A stretch of 64,000 nucleotides of DNA from Bacteriovoracaceae bacterium (GTDB lineage: Bacteria; Bdellovibrionota; Bacteriovoracia; Bacteriovoracales; Bacteriovoracaceae), in the NCBI GenBank assembly GCA_947450475.1, contig CANFVK010000002.1, positions 434,001 through 498,000 of the forward strand, given 5' to 3'. Below, piece by piece: positions 52,406 to 61,040 of this stretch; positions within the stretch are counted from its first letter, which is position 1; every line of letters starts with the position of its first letter. The position numbers and the translations under genes were made by a program. The notes below the pieces were generated by a model, which made no database searches, was not told the DNA's origin, and worked only from the letters and a program-made list of their open reading frames with translations.

Positions 52406-52711
52406 ATGCCCACCGTGTTACTAAAAGCATCTTCTCCCAATGAAAAAGATCAATTATTTGAAGTCTCAAGTGGTGAAATACTCTTTGATCAAATCGAAAA
52501 GCTTGGGCGCGTTCTTCCTCACGGCTGTCTCGCCGGCTCCTGCGGATCATGCCGAATTGAAATTCTAGATGGACAAGATAACTTATCTTCTCCTAGTCCA
52601 GTGGAAAAAGACACTATCACCCATCTGGAAAAAACTCACCCGCAAAAAATAATCCGCCTTTCTTGCCGTGTCAGAATTTTAGGTGACTTTACTTTTCGAC
52701 CTCTAAAATGA
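52406..52711 (+). CDS. 2Fe-2S ferredoxin (plant/adrenodoxin-type fold)
   Basis: 101 aa. The cluster motif is C-x4-C-x2-C in HGCLAGSCGSCRIEILDG, with the fourth Cys in LSCRVRILGD near the C-terminus. Beta-grasp fold, a small soluble electron carrier. The partner is unknown; it is divergent from leucine dehydrogenase and has AAGGA upstream of the ATG. Confidence 0.92.
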   Translation: MPTVLLKASSPNEKDQLFEVSSGEILFDQIEKLGRVLPHGCLAGSCGSCRIEILDGQDNLSSPSPVEKDTITHLEKTHPQKIIRLSCRVRILGDFTFRPLK

Positions 52712-52756
52712 CTAAATAAATAATCAAGGCCCAAACCAAAGTTCGAGCCTTGTTGA

Positions 52757-53041
52757 TCAAGCCACAAAATATTTTTCAGATTTTATACTTTCATGATTAA
52801 CTTTTTTTTTCTGAATTCGAGATTTAATAGCCTTAACGGCTTTGTTAAAACTTTTGTATAAGAAAATGTCCTCTTTTTTAACGATATATGTTTTATTCCA
52901 AGCATGAAGTTTAATGAAGGTGCTGAAATAGCCAGTTGGATCTTCCTTAACATCGATTGCAATTTCAGAATTTTTTGGTGCTACTCTTTCCAGTTCCTCT
53001 AAAGCTTCTTCCATCATTTCTTTTGAATTGTGACTCTTCAT
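52757..53041 (-). CDS. Possible HPF/RaiA-like ribosome-associated protein
   Basis: 94 aa. Residues 25-80 resemble the S30AE fold of hibernation factors: AIDVKEDPTGYFSTFIKLH, then KTYIVKKEDIFLYKSFNKAVKAIKSRIQKKK, with the basic terminal helix. It lacks the usual ~20-residue N-terminal strand-helix start, replaced by an acidic helix (EEALEELERVAP), and has no C-terminal dimerisation domain. GGAGG lies 7 nt before the ATG, suggesting strong expression. Confidence 0.55.
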   Translation of the reverse strand: MKSHNSKEMMEEALEELERVAPKNSEIAIDVKEDPTGYFSTFIKLHAWNKTYIVKKEDIFLYKSFNKAVKAIKSRIQKKKVNHESIKSEKYFVA

Positions 53042-53153
53042 TGATTAACCTCCACCTTTCAACCAGGAAAAACTCCTAGCCTTCCCATTTGAAAGATGAG
53101 ATTGATTTACCCTTCGCCAAGAGCGCTAATCGAAATAAATGTGATAAAATTTT

Positions 53154-54128
53154 TTATGAATTCATTCGTTTTTTTCTACGAATTAATTGATTGATTTCAT
53201 CCGCCGAGTCCACTGCGGTATCCCAGGCGGTATAGATTTGCTTTTTTGTATTTGCCTTTAAATCGCCCGCAACATAGAGACCGTCAATTGAAGTTTTTCC
53301 CTTAGTATCACCAATGACAAAACCTCTTTGATCAAGTGAGGCTCCAAGCATTTTTGCCAGATTATTATAAACAATCATTCCTAATGCAATAAAAACGATT
53401 TCAACTTCAATCAATTCAGCCGCACAAACAAATGCTTTAAGCACTTTCTCTTTGGCTATTCCCTGGATGCCTTGGATTTTTTCTTGATGAATGTCGATTT
53501 TATATTTTTCAATTAGGTTAAGAGTGTCTTGATCAAATTGTGGCGTTTCACCATTTGTGAAAATTGCCATAGAGGGAGGTTGATATCTTTCATGAAGCAT
53601 TATGGCGACCCAGGCGGCACTACTTTGATGACCAATGACGGCCGTTTTTTTGCCAAAAACATGATGACCATCACAACGCAAACAATAGTCAGCCAACTGA
53701 ACATTGGCATAATCAAAAATAGGCTCAATCGAATCTCCAATCACTGGTTGAACATCCATAACTCCAGTTGCAAGGATGACAAATCGAGCTTGATAACTTT
53801 GATTTTTTTGATCAGTCAGAGTAAAAACACCATTACTATCTTGAGATATTTTTTCAACTCCCAGATTTTTTTTCCAATGAAATTTACTGGCAAAAGGTCC
53901 ATTAGTCAGCCATTCAAGTGAGATTTTATTAGGCTCATCAATTCCTTTTTTAAAGGAAAGATGGGCCGGCATATTTTCAACTCCCGTCACCCAAAAAGCA
54001 CGAGAACGTTTTTTATGCAAAGGACTTCCCGGAAAAAAAAGACATTCATCATTGTTAAGTACAGTGCGAATGGCGCTCATGACGCCAGCTGATCCTCCGC
54101 CGATGACGGCAACATCGTAAATTTTCAT
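53154..54128 (-). CDS. Thioredoxin-reductase-like FAD oxidoreductase
   Basis: 324 aa from the ATG at 54128. The FAD motif is VAVIGGGSAGVMSAI and the C-terminal FAD block is IDGLYVAGDLKANTKKQI. The redox-active pair is CLRCDG (thioredoxin reductase CATCDG). The NADPH motif, normally GGGNSAxE, is degraded to AVIGHQSSAAWVAIML. It may use another donor, as ferredoxin- or NADPH-independent relatives do. A ferredoxin gene lies 440 nt away on the other strand. It follows the CorC-like gene by 4 nt. Confidence 0.82.
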   Translation of the reverse strand: MKIYDVAVIGGGSAGVMSAIRTVLNNDECLFFPGSPLHKKRSRAFWVTGVENMPAHLSFKKGIDEPNKISLEWLTNGPFASKFHWKKNLGVEKISQDSNGVFTLTDQKNQSYQARFVILATGVMDVQPVIGDSIEPIFDYANVQLADYCLRCDGHHVFGKKTAVIGHQSSAAWVAIMLHERYQPPSMAIFTNGETPQFDQDTLNLIEKYKIDIHQEKIQGIQGIAKEKVLKAFVCAAELIEVEIVFIALGMIVYNNLAKMLGASLDQRGFVIGDTKGKTSIDGLYVAGDLKANTKKQIYTAWDTAVDSADEINQLIRRKKRMNS

Positions 54129-54132
54129 ATGA

Positions 54133-55473
54133 TCACTCTTTATCTTGAATTTGCTTGGAGGCTTCTTTATCACTTTGTTCCACCAGCTCAGCATGCTGTT
54201 TTTTGGAAAAAATATGTTTTTCACCGTCAACATCTTTGATGCGCACTTGCTTTATCACATGGTCGAACACTTCCTCCAGATCAAAAGATAACCCTTCCCA
54301 AACAATGATCTGGCCCTGCTCTGGAAAAGTATTGCCGAGCATATCCAACAAGAATCCAGAAAGTGTGGAGTAGTTATCATTGAGAGGTATTCGAATATCA
54401 TAATCGTTGTAGAGTTCTCGCAGAGACATATCTCCGTCTACCACAATACCATCTTCTAAATTAGCTTCTTGTAAATGCTTTTCTTGCTCTTCAACATCAT
54501 CGTGCTCATCGTGAATTTCACCAAAAATTTCTTCAATGATATCTTCAAGAGTAACAATCCCGACCACTGTTCCGTTCTCATCTTTCACCAACGCCAAGTG
54601 AACTTTCTTTCTATTCATGTGATCAAAAACCGATTGAATTTTCATGTGTTCATACACAAAAAAAGGCGGCTTTAATAATTTCTCAATTTTAAAATTAATT
54701 TTATCCGCTTCCGAAACAAAAGCTAAATCTTTTACGTGAAGAAAACCTGCAATATTTTCAAGTTCTCCCTTACAAACGGGATAACGGCTATTACCGGTCT
54801 CACGAGCGTAATCCATCATTTGAACAAAGTTCCAGTTGTTTTGAAGATAATTCACTCTCATTCGAGGAATCATAATGTCCTTAACTTTAATGGTGGGAAA
54901 TTCTAAAATAGATGAGAGCAAATCAATTTGTTTTGAGTCCATCGTTTTTTCTTTTTCGGCCTTACTGATCATGAATTCAATGTCATTACTGGTGACCATT
55001 CTTCCCGTGGCTTCAGCACTATCGCCCAATATGGAATTAATAAACCAAACGATAGTTTTAATTATTGGGTACATTAGATAAAAAATGACTTGCAAGGTTC
55101 TGATTGCCACTACTGATAATTTTTCGGCGTGGTTTCGACCGAATGTCTTTGGAAGTATTTCACCAAAAAGAATAATAATTATTGTCGTTGCTCCCAGAGC
55201 AAGGCCCACAATATTGCTTCCGGTGTATGCGGCCGTCAGTGATGTCGTTAGCGAACCTGCTAAAATATTTGCAATACTATTTCCAACTAAAATGGTGGAA
55301 AGCAACTCTGACGGTCGCAAGATCATAAAGGCCATGGCTTCACCTTTTGGACCTCCCTCTTCAATCAATTGCCGAGCACGATCGGCCCCAATCGAGAGCA
55401 ATGCCGCTTCTGCAGCAGAAAAAAATGCTGTTGCAATAAAGCAGACAAATAGGGATGCGATTTCAAATTCCAA
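54133..55473 (-). CDS. CorC/HlyC-CNNM family transporter-like protein
   Basis: 446 aa. An N-terminal CNNM/DUF21 domain with four hydrophobic segments (FSAAEAALLSIGADRARQL, IIIILFGEILPKTFGRNHA), a CBS pair (residues ~200-325: IMIPRMRVNYL, GIVTLEDIIEEIFGEIHDE) and a C-terminal CorC_HlyC domain (IPLNDNYSTLSGFLLDMLG). Members move or sense Mg2+/Co2+. An in-frame TAG lies just upstream, so the TTG at 55473 is the only usual start codon that keeps the first membrane helix. Confidence 0.92.
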   Translation of the reverse strand: MEFEIASLFVCFIATAFFSAAEAALLSIGADRARQLIEEGGPKGEAMAFMILRPSELLSTILVGNSIANILAGSLTTSLTAAYTGSNIVGLALGATTIIIILFGEILPKTFGRNHAEKLSVVAIRTLQVIFYLMYPIIKTIVWFINSILGDSAEATGRMVTSNDIEFMISKAEKEKTMDSKQIDLLSSILEFPTIKVKDIMIPRMRVNYLQNNWNFVQMMDYARETGNSRYPVCKGELENIAGFLHVKDLAFVSEADKINFKIEKLLKPPFFVYEHMKIQSVFDHMNRKKVHLALVKDENGTVVGIVTLEDIIEEIFGEIHDEHDDVEEQEKHLQEANLEDGIVVDGDMSLRELYNDYDIRIPLNDNYSTLSGFLLDMLGNTFPEQGQIIVWEGLSFDLEEVFDHVIKQVRIKDVDGEKHIFSKKQHAELVEQSDKEASKQIQDKE

Positions 55474-55527
55474 TGAAGAGTTAGAGAGCGTAACTAGCGG
55501 GGGTTCTATGTGATGGATCCTTGTTTG

Positions 55528-55550
55528 AATGACCCATAAAAGGAGTCATT
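55528..55550. terminator. Imperfect hairpin between the zinc-ribbon and CorC-like genes
   Basis: AATGAC (55528-55533) and GTCATT (55545-55550), extended by a C-G pair after one mismatch, enclose an A/T-rich loop. It lies 70 nt past the stop at 55620 on the minus strand and upstream of the CorC-like start. Either a terminator or an operator. Confidence 0.35.
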
Positions 55551-55619
55551 TATAAGCTAATGCTATTTTACACCCTCCCCCAATTTTTGTCCAATTATCA
55601 CACAATTTCAAAGGTCTAT

Positions 55620-56102
55620 CTAATGCGGATCAAGTGGCTTTCCCTCGAAATTGTGGTCAGCATAAACAATGCGGTCATTCATCTCGTGATTGAAGCCAGG
55701 TACTTGCTCGATATTGCTAACGTTACGAAAAATGGTGGCGCACTTATAGCATATAGCTATCATATTGAGTCGGCGAAATAACAAGAAATCCATTGCATAA
55801 AGAACGATAAACGTACTTAAATACCACTGAGGGCCAAGGCCGTACCAAAGCATAATGGTTGAGATGATGGCGGCGACGACGAAAATAATAACTCCAAGTT
55901 TTCGATTAAAATCCTTTTGAGAATAAAAATCTTTACGCTGACAACACGGACAATCTTTTAAAATAGCTTCCATGTGATTTTGATCAAAGTGAACTTCTTG
56001 CTGCGTTTGGCAAATCTCGCACTGAATGCGATTGGCTTCAAGCGAGGGATAAACATGAATTCCTGAACCACAATTTTTACAGGTAAAATGCACTGTCATC
56101 AT
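55620..56102 (-). CDS. Zinc-ribbon membrane protein, unknown function
   Basis: 160 aa. Four CxxC-type knuckles: FTCKNCGSG and IQCEICQTQ at the N-terminus, KDCPCCQRKD near 55 and ICYKCATIF near 120. Between the last two lie two membrane helices (LGVIIFVVAAIISTIMLWYG and YLSTFIVLYAMDFLLF). The cytoplasmic metal-binding ends resemble zinc-ribbon prefixed signalling proteins. The start overlaps the preceding stop (ATGA). Confidence 0.7.
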   Translation of the reverse strand: MMTVHFTCKNCGSGIHVYPSLEANRIQCEICQTQQEVHFDQNHMEAILKDCPCCQRKDFYSQKDFNRKLGVIIFVVAAIISTIMLWYGLGPQWYLSTFIVLYAMDFLLFRRLNMIAICYKCATIFRNVSNIEQVPGFNHEMNDRIVYADHNFEGKPLDPH

Positions 56103-56857
56103 ATATATAATCCATAACTAAAAAAGAGGTAGGTCGATATTAGCTCGCCAATAAAAATAAAAAAAGTCATAGCATAGAGAATTCCAGTAGAGCTTTGTAT
56201 GGAGCGGATACGCACCAATTTCCAATTAAAAAGGCTCATGCCCAATATAACAAGATATCCAAATGAAAATCGCATGGTAAGCAATAACCAATTAAAGGCA
56301 TAGCCAGATCCGAGAGTTGTTTGACTTTCAAAAAAATCGTAATGCTTATAAGTTGAATAAAAACTGCCAGTCATTTTGCCGGCTAAAATCATCCATGTCA
56401 GCAAGGCTGCTTTTAACAACGGTCTTTCACTTAATTTCGGGACTACCAGGTACCAATGCCCCAAAAGCATCGAGTAAGTTATAACTCCCAAAAGAAGTGA
56501 AGATGAAAGTAAAAAGAGGGCATCGCTTAAATGTGGAGCCAAGAGCACCAAACGAGCACCTAAAAAAATCACTATAAGCAAATAAAGCGTCCACATTCCC
56601 ATTGTCTTTTGGTCGCGATGAAAAATACTAATAGCGATCAATGCCAACAAGGCGGCTAGTTTAAGGAATAAAACCCAGTTCAATCCCGTCTGAAAGCTGG
56701 AAATAAAAGAGACAATGATGGCCCCAATTGCCACATTTGAAATGAGTTTAATGAATCCATTCCCGGTTAATTCACAAGAGGCTAGTGGTGAAAAAAGAGT
56801 CAGACACCAAGCCAGAGAAACCAAAAAAAATTCGGCGATTGTTTTTATGTTTTCCAT
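56099..56857 (-). CDS. Polytopic membrane protein, unknown function
   Basis: 252 aa with 7-8 predicted helices. A distinctive central motif is ITYSMLLGHWYLVVPKLSERPLLKAA, with conserved-looking His, Trp and Pro inside or beside a membrane helix, as if binding a cofactor or metal. The family has no name I can give. It overlaps the end of the Nudix gene by 13 nt and the zinc-ribbon gene by 4 nt, a tightly packed operon. Confidence 0.68.
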   Translation of the reverse strand: MENIKTIAEFFLVSLAWCLTLFSPLASCELTGNGFIKLISNVAIGAIIVSFISSFQTGLNWVLFLKLAALLALIAISIFHRDQKTMGMWTLYLLIVIFLGARLVLLAPHLSDALFLLSSSLLLGVITYSMLLGHWYLVVPKLSERPLLKAALLTWMILAGKMTGSFYSTYKHYDFFESQTTLGSGYAFNWLLLTMRFSFGYLVILGMSLFNWKLVRIRSIQSSTGILYAMTFFIFIGELISTYLFFSYGLYI

Positions 56858-57306
56858 AAGAAGTTTATCATTCCAGCATTAAATTGAGATTGTATATATA
56901 CCGCTAATTCATCAAGAATAACATGGTTTATCGGAGGAATTTGACCTTGATAGGGAGTTGATTTATGGACATAATCAATCTCTAACCACTTCCCTTTCTC
57001 GGCCGGCAATTGGTCAAAAGGTGAAAGAAAAACGTATAAACAAATATTTTTCGTTTCTGACGAATAGCTTTGAAGCTTAAAAATTGGCAATGGCGAGTGT
57101 TTGGGAATTTCTATTTCGACTTCTTCTAAAACCTCCCTTCGTGCTGCTATCTCTGGAGTTTCGTTGGCTTCTATTTTACCTCCAGGAAATTCCCAAAGGC
57201 CGTAAAGTGGGCCCTCTTCCAGCCGCTCCTGTACCCAAACTTTGAATCCAAGCGGACTTAGGTCTTTCATAAAAAGCACGATAGACACCAGAATATTTTT
57301 TTTCAT
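56845..57306 (-). CDS. Nudix (MutT-like) hydrolase
   Basis: 153 aa from the ATG at 57306 (TTG at 57315 is possible). It starts like MutT, and LYGLWEFPGGKIE leads into the Nudix box GKIEANETPEIAARREVLEEVEI, in which the Gly of EExGU is replaced by Glu. Likely an 8-oxo-dGTP or related nucleotide pyrophosphatase. First gene of the operon with the two membrane proteins; divergent from dus. Confidence 0.87.
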   Translation of the reverse strand: MKKNILVSIVLFMKDLSPLGFKVWVQERLEEGPLYGLWEFPGGKIEANETPEIAARREVLEEVEIEIPKHSPLPIFKLQSYSSETKNICLYVFLSPFDQLPAEKGKWLEIDYVHKSTPYQGQIPPINHVILDELAVYIQSQFNAGMINFLWKT

Positions 57307-57359
57307 CCTTTGCAATACCTTCTACCCAAATGTAAGAAGCTTTGATACTAACACGAGCG

Positions 57360-58352
57360 ATGAGTAATTTCGACGTGTTTCCAAAAAATTCATTGCTCTT
57401 TGCTCCAATGGAAGGCATCACTGATGAGCCCTATCGACTTGCAATGCTCAAAACCTTCCCCGAGTGGGATCAGTTTTTTACTGACTTTTTGCGAGTTCCA
57501 ACTGTTGGCAAAATAAATGAAAAAATGATTATGGAGCACTATGGTCCACGAATTTTTGCCGACGAAAAATGGCGAAGGAAAAATTCTTTTCAAATTCTCA
57601 CAACACCTAGAGCGCAAACCAGAGACGTGGTAGACATTTTAGAATCACTCAAAATGCACCATCTCGATCTGAACCTCGGTTGTCCTTCAAAAAAAGTTAA
57701 TTCTCATCTAGGAGGAGCTTATTTGCTCTCTGATCACAAAGCCTTGAGTGAAATCTTAAAAACGATTCGTCAAAATTTTACCGGTCATTTCACTGTCAAA
57801 ATGCGAATAGGTTATCGAGATGACCGAAACTTTCTAGACTCATTGAAACTCATTCAAGATGAAGGTGTAGAAGCTATTACCCTACACGCCCGCACCAGAG
57901 ATCAACTCTATAAAGGAGTTGCCGATTGGAGCTATATACAACAAGCAGCAGCTGAAATACAAATTCCCTTAATAGGCAATGGCGACATTTGGATAGTTGA
58001 GGATATCGAAAATATTTTCAAACAAACCCAGTGCCACTCAGTTATGTTTGGTCGTAGCGCCTTAAAGACACCATGGCTGGCAAAGCTCTATAAAGAGTAT
58101 GTAAATGAAGATGCTCATATCGATGAAACTTTTTTATTATTTGAAAGAAAAAAATATCTTGATGAATACTTCTTTGCTCTTCTCAAGGAATACAGAGAAG
58201 TTCTCTGGAGTGACCAATTAATTTTAAAACGCTTTAAATCATTTTCTCGAAATTTATTTGATGACTACGATGACTTTGAAACTATTCGTGGGCGCTTTCT
58301 TCGCTCGGAATCGTTGGGGGAATTTCTTGATCATCTGGCAAAGTTGAAGTGA
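57360..58352 (+). CDS. tRNA-dihydrouridine synthase (DusC-like)
   Basis: 330 aa from the ATG at 57360. FMN barrel landmarks: FAPMEGITDEPYR, LDLNLGCPSKKVNSHLGGAYLL with the active-site Cys, VKMRIGYRDD, ITLHARTRDQLYKGVADW and IGNGDIWIVEDI. The MEG start and the FTDFLRV segment resemble DusC more than DusA/B. It reduces uridine in the tRNA D-loop. Its last 71 nt overlap the convergent membrane-protein gene. Confidence 0.9.
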   Translation: MSNFDVFPKNSLLFAPMEGITDEPYRLAMLKTFPEWDQFFTDFLRVPTVGKINEKMIMEHYGPRIFADEKWRRKNSFQILTTPRAQTRDVVDILESLKMHHLDLNLGCPSKKVNSHLGGAYLLSDHKALSEILKTIRQNFTGHFTVKMRIGYRDDRNFLDSLKLIQDEGVEAITLHARTRDQLYKGVADWSYIQQAAAEIQIPLIGNGDIWIVEDIENIFKQTQCHSVMFGRSALKTPWLAKLYKEYVNEDAHIDETFLLFERKKYLDEYFFALLKEYREVLWSDQLILKRFKSFSRNLFDDYDDFETIRGRFLRSESLGEFLDHLAKLK

Positions 58353-58797
58353 GATTAAATAAATTATTGTTTTGCAACCAGCCCATTTTTATCGCCAAAA
58401 AGTAAACTGACTCAAAGCAAAATGAACCCAATAGCGTAAAGAGAATTTTCCCATTTCCAGTCAAGACCATAAGTAAAAAACTAAACAAAACTGGAGAAAT
58501 GGCACGGACCATTGATCCCTTAAATGGAATCTTGTCTGCTCTGATAAATAATTGCAAATAATAATTTACCCTTACGACCACACTTAAAAAAGATAAACGA
58601 TTTTTTCGATGCAAAACTAATTCGGTTAAGCCTGGAGTCATCAAAGCAAAATGCCAGATAAAAGACATAGTAAAAAAACATACATTCAAAAAATCGAAAT
58701 TGATAAAATTGAGGATGCTAAAAAAAAATATAAAACTCATCATCGAAATAATGTAATAGTGACTCATTGATGAAAGGCGGTCCCAGATTTTTTTCAT
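58282..58797 (-). CDS. Small membrane protein, unknown function
   Basis: 171 aa. Four hydrophobic stretches (IISMMSFIFFFSILNFINF, FLNVCFFTMSFIWHFALM, VLFSFLLMVLTG, FTLLGSFCFESVYFLA) and a hydrophilic acidic tail (LPDDQEIPPTIPSEESAHE). No family recognised. The ATG overlaps the SDR stop (ATGA). Its C-terminal tail is encoded opposite the dus 3' end. Confidence 0.62.
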   Translation of the reverse strand: MKKIWDRLSSMSHYYIISMMSFIFFFSILNFINFDFLNVCFFTMSFIWHFALMTPGLTELVLHRKNRLSFLSVVVRVNYYLQLFIRADKIPFKGSMVRAISPVLFSFLLMVLTGNGKILFTLLGSFCFESVYFLAIKMGWLQNNNLFNLTSTLPDDQEIPPTIPSEESAHE

Positions 58798-59480
58798 TTC
58801 AGGATTCCTTTTTTATGAAGGAATACAACTTCAGGAAATTGAATTTGAGCAGGGCTGGTCACGATCATATTAAAAACGTGCATAAAATCCTCAATAACCA
58901 ACATCTCCTCTCTCGGAAGATCATCTTCACTGGCTTCCCAAATGGGAGTGAGTATCGCCCCTGGCATAAGAGTCGAAAACCTAACGCCTAGATGGGCCCA
59001 TTCTTCACGAAGGGACTCGATCATGCCGTTTAAAGCAAACTTTGAAGCGCTATAGGCTGCAATATTAGCTAGCCCTTTTTTAGAAGCTATTGAAGAGATT
59101 GTTACAATGTGAGTGTGGTCTTCAATGATGAAATCGCTAGCATGTTTAAGAATATGGAAAGCTCCAAGAGTATTAGTAGCTAAGTGATCATTGAATTCTT
59201 TAGTTGATGTTTCCACGAGCGGAGTCATTTCAAAAATAGCGGCATTTAAGATAATCAAGTGTAGTCGCTCACAATGATTAGCGACTAATTCATACATTTC
59301 TTCTACCGCGGATTCTTCGCGAATATCACAGAGAATATCGATAAAATCTGGATGATCAATTGCCGTTCCACGACGACTTATTCCGATAACAACAAAACCC
59401 AAATCCAGCAATGACTGGGCCATTTCAAAGCCTAAGCCCGAAGAGGTCCCAGTAATTAATGCAAACTGCTTTTCGTTCAT
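58794..59480 (-). CDS. Short-chain dehydrogenase/reductase
   Basis: 228 aa classical SDR. NAD(P) motif TGTSSGLGFEMAQSL (TGxxxGxG), ILNAAIFE (NxAG variant), catalytic Ser in TISSIASKKG and YxxxK in YSASKFALNG. The arginine after the second strand (GISRRGTA) suggests NADPH preference. Substrate unknown. It directly follows rny with no gap. Confidence 0.9.
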   Translation of the reverse strand: MNEKQFALITGTSSGLGFEMAQSLLDLGFVVIGISRRGTAIDHPDFIDILCDIREESAVEEMYELVANHCERLHLIILNAAIFEMTPLVETSTKEFNDHLATNTLGAFHILKHASDFIIEDHTHIVTISSIASKKGLANIAAYSASKFALNGMIESLREEWAHLGVRFSTLMPGAILTPIWEASEDDLPREEMLVIEDFMHVFNMIVTSPAQIQFPEVVFLHKKGILK

Positions 59481-61040
59481 TTACTTAGCAATACCTACAG
59501 CTTTAGTCTCTCTAAGAACGGTTATTTTTATAGTTCCTGGATAAGACATTTCTTCTTCAATCTTCTTGGCAATATCACGAGAAAGTAAAACTGTTTCTTC
59601 ATCATTTACACGATCATTTTCGACAAAGACTCTGACTTCTCGTCCACCCGAGATAGCATAAGATTTAGAGACGCCAGCAAAGCTGTTGACGATTTCTTCA
59701 ATGTCAGTCAAGCGAGAGACGTAAGATTCCATCATCGCCTTGCGGGCCCCTGGACGAGCTCCAGACAATGCATCAGAAGCTGCCACTAAATGGGCCAAAA
59801 CTGATTCTGGTTTCTCATCATCGTGGTGAGCACGAATGGCATGAACGATATCTGGAGACTCTCCATATTTTTTCGCAAAATCGGCACCGATCACAGCATG
59901 TGAACCTTCGGCCGAAGCATCTATAACTTTTCCAATATCGTGAAGAAGTGCAGCTCGTCTTGCCTGCTTAACATTGAGGCCAAGTTCCGCTGCCATGGCT
60001 CCACAAATAAATGAAGCTTCAATCGCATGCTGGTACTGGTTTTGAGTATATGAAGTTCTCCATTGGAGAGCGCCCACTAATTTTAAAATTTCTGGATGGA
60101 TTCCGTGAACACCGATTTCCATCTGAGCTTTTTCACCCAAGTCTCTTAACTGTCTTTCCATTTCAGCTTTTGATTTATCATGAAACTCTTCAATCTTAGC
60201 TGGATGAATTCTTCCATCAGCAATTAATTTTTGAATAACCATTCGGGCAATTTCTTTTCTCACAACATTGAATGAAGAAATAACAACAACCTCTGGAGTG
60301 TCATCAATTATTAAATCTACTCCACAGATTTGCTCGAAGGCTCTAATGTTTCGACCTTCACGACCAATCAGGCGTCCTTTGACATCATCACTTGGTAGTT
60401 CTACTGAACCAATGGTTTTCTCACCAACGTACTCTCCAGCAAAACGCTGAATGGCAATTCCCACAATTCGTTTTGACTTAGCCTCAGCTTCTTCCTTGGT
60501 TTCTTCTTCGATTCGTCGAAGCACTTTTCCAAAATCAACCCGTGCTTCTTCTTCCATCGCACGAAGAAGTTCTTGCTTGGCTTCTTCCTTAGTTAGTTGA
60601 GCCACTTGAGCCAGTTTGTCATTAAATTCGTTTTGCTTATTTTTCATGCGCAAAGATTCTTCTTCATGCAGCTTGCGAGCAACTTCAAATTCAATTTCTT
60701 TTTCTTTTAAAACTTTGACTTCTTTTTCGTGTTCTTCAATTTTGCGATCAAGAGTAGCATCTTTCTTAGCTACTTCTCTTTCTTGGTTTTTAATTTCGTT
60801 GGTACGGTTGGCAATTTCACGATCAGATCTTTCTTTTTCTTCGCGCGAGATTTCTTTAGATTCTTGACGAGCTTTATATTTTATTTCGTCAGCATATCTT
60901 TTGGCTTTTTCAACAATGTCGTTTCCTTTAGCTTCCTTTTCTGCGATTTCTTTTTTGACTTGATTGCTCTTGGCCATAAAGCCAATAAAAGCACCGATGA
61001 TGGCAAAGAGTACTGATGCCAAGACTACTGCTATATTCAT
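59481..61040 (-). CDS. rny: Ribonuclease Y
   Basis: 519 aa from the ATG at 61040, which overlaps the stop of the preceding gene (ATGA) and has GGGAG 8 nt upstream. N-terminal membrane helix (IAVVLASVLFAIIGAFIGF), a long charged coiled coil (residues ~25-190), KH domain with LIGREGRNIRAFEQICG, then the HD domain with AALLHDIGK and HHDDEKPES. It is a membrane-bound endoribonuclease that starts mRNA decay. Confidence 0.95.
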   Translation of the reverse strand: MNIAVVLASVLFAIIGAFIGFMAKSNQVKKEIAEKEAKGNDIVEKAKRYADEIKYKARQESKEISREEKERSDREIANRTNEIKNQEREVAKKDATLDRKIEEHEKEVKVLKEKEIEFEVARKLHEEESLRMKNKQNEFNDKLAQVAQLTKEEAKQELLRAMEEEARVDFGKVLRRIEEETKEEAEAKSKRIVGIAIQRFAGEYVGEKTIGSVELPSDDVKGRLIGREGRNIRAFEQICGVDLIIDDTPEVVVISSFNVVRKEIARMVIQKLIADGRIHPAKIEEFHDKSKAEMERQLRDLGEKAQMEIGVHGIHPEILKLVGALQWRTSYTQNQYQHAIEASFICGAMAAELGLNVKQARRAALLHDIGKVIDASAEGSHAVIGADFAKKYGESPDIVHAIRAHHDDEKPESVLAHLVAASDALSGARPGARKAMMESYVSRLTDIEEIVNSFAGVSKSYAISGGREVRVFVENDRVNDEETVLLSRDIAKKIEEEMSYPGTIKITVLRETKAVGIAK

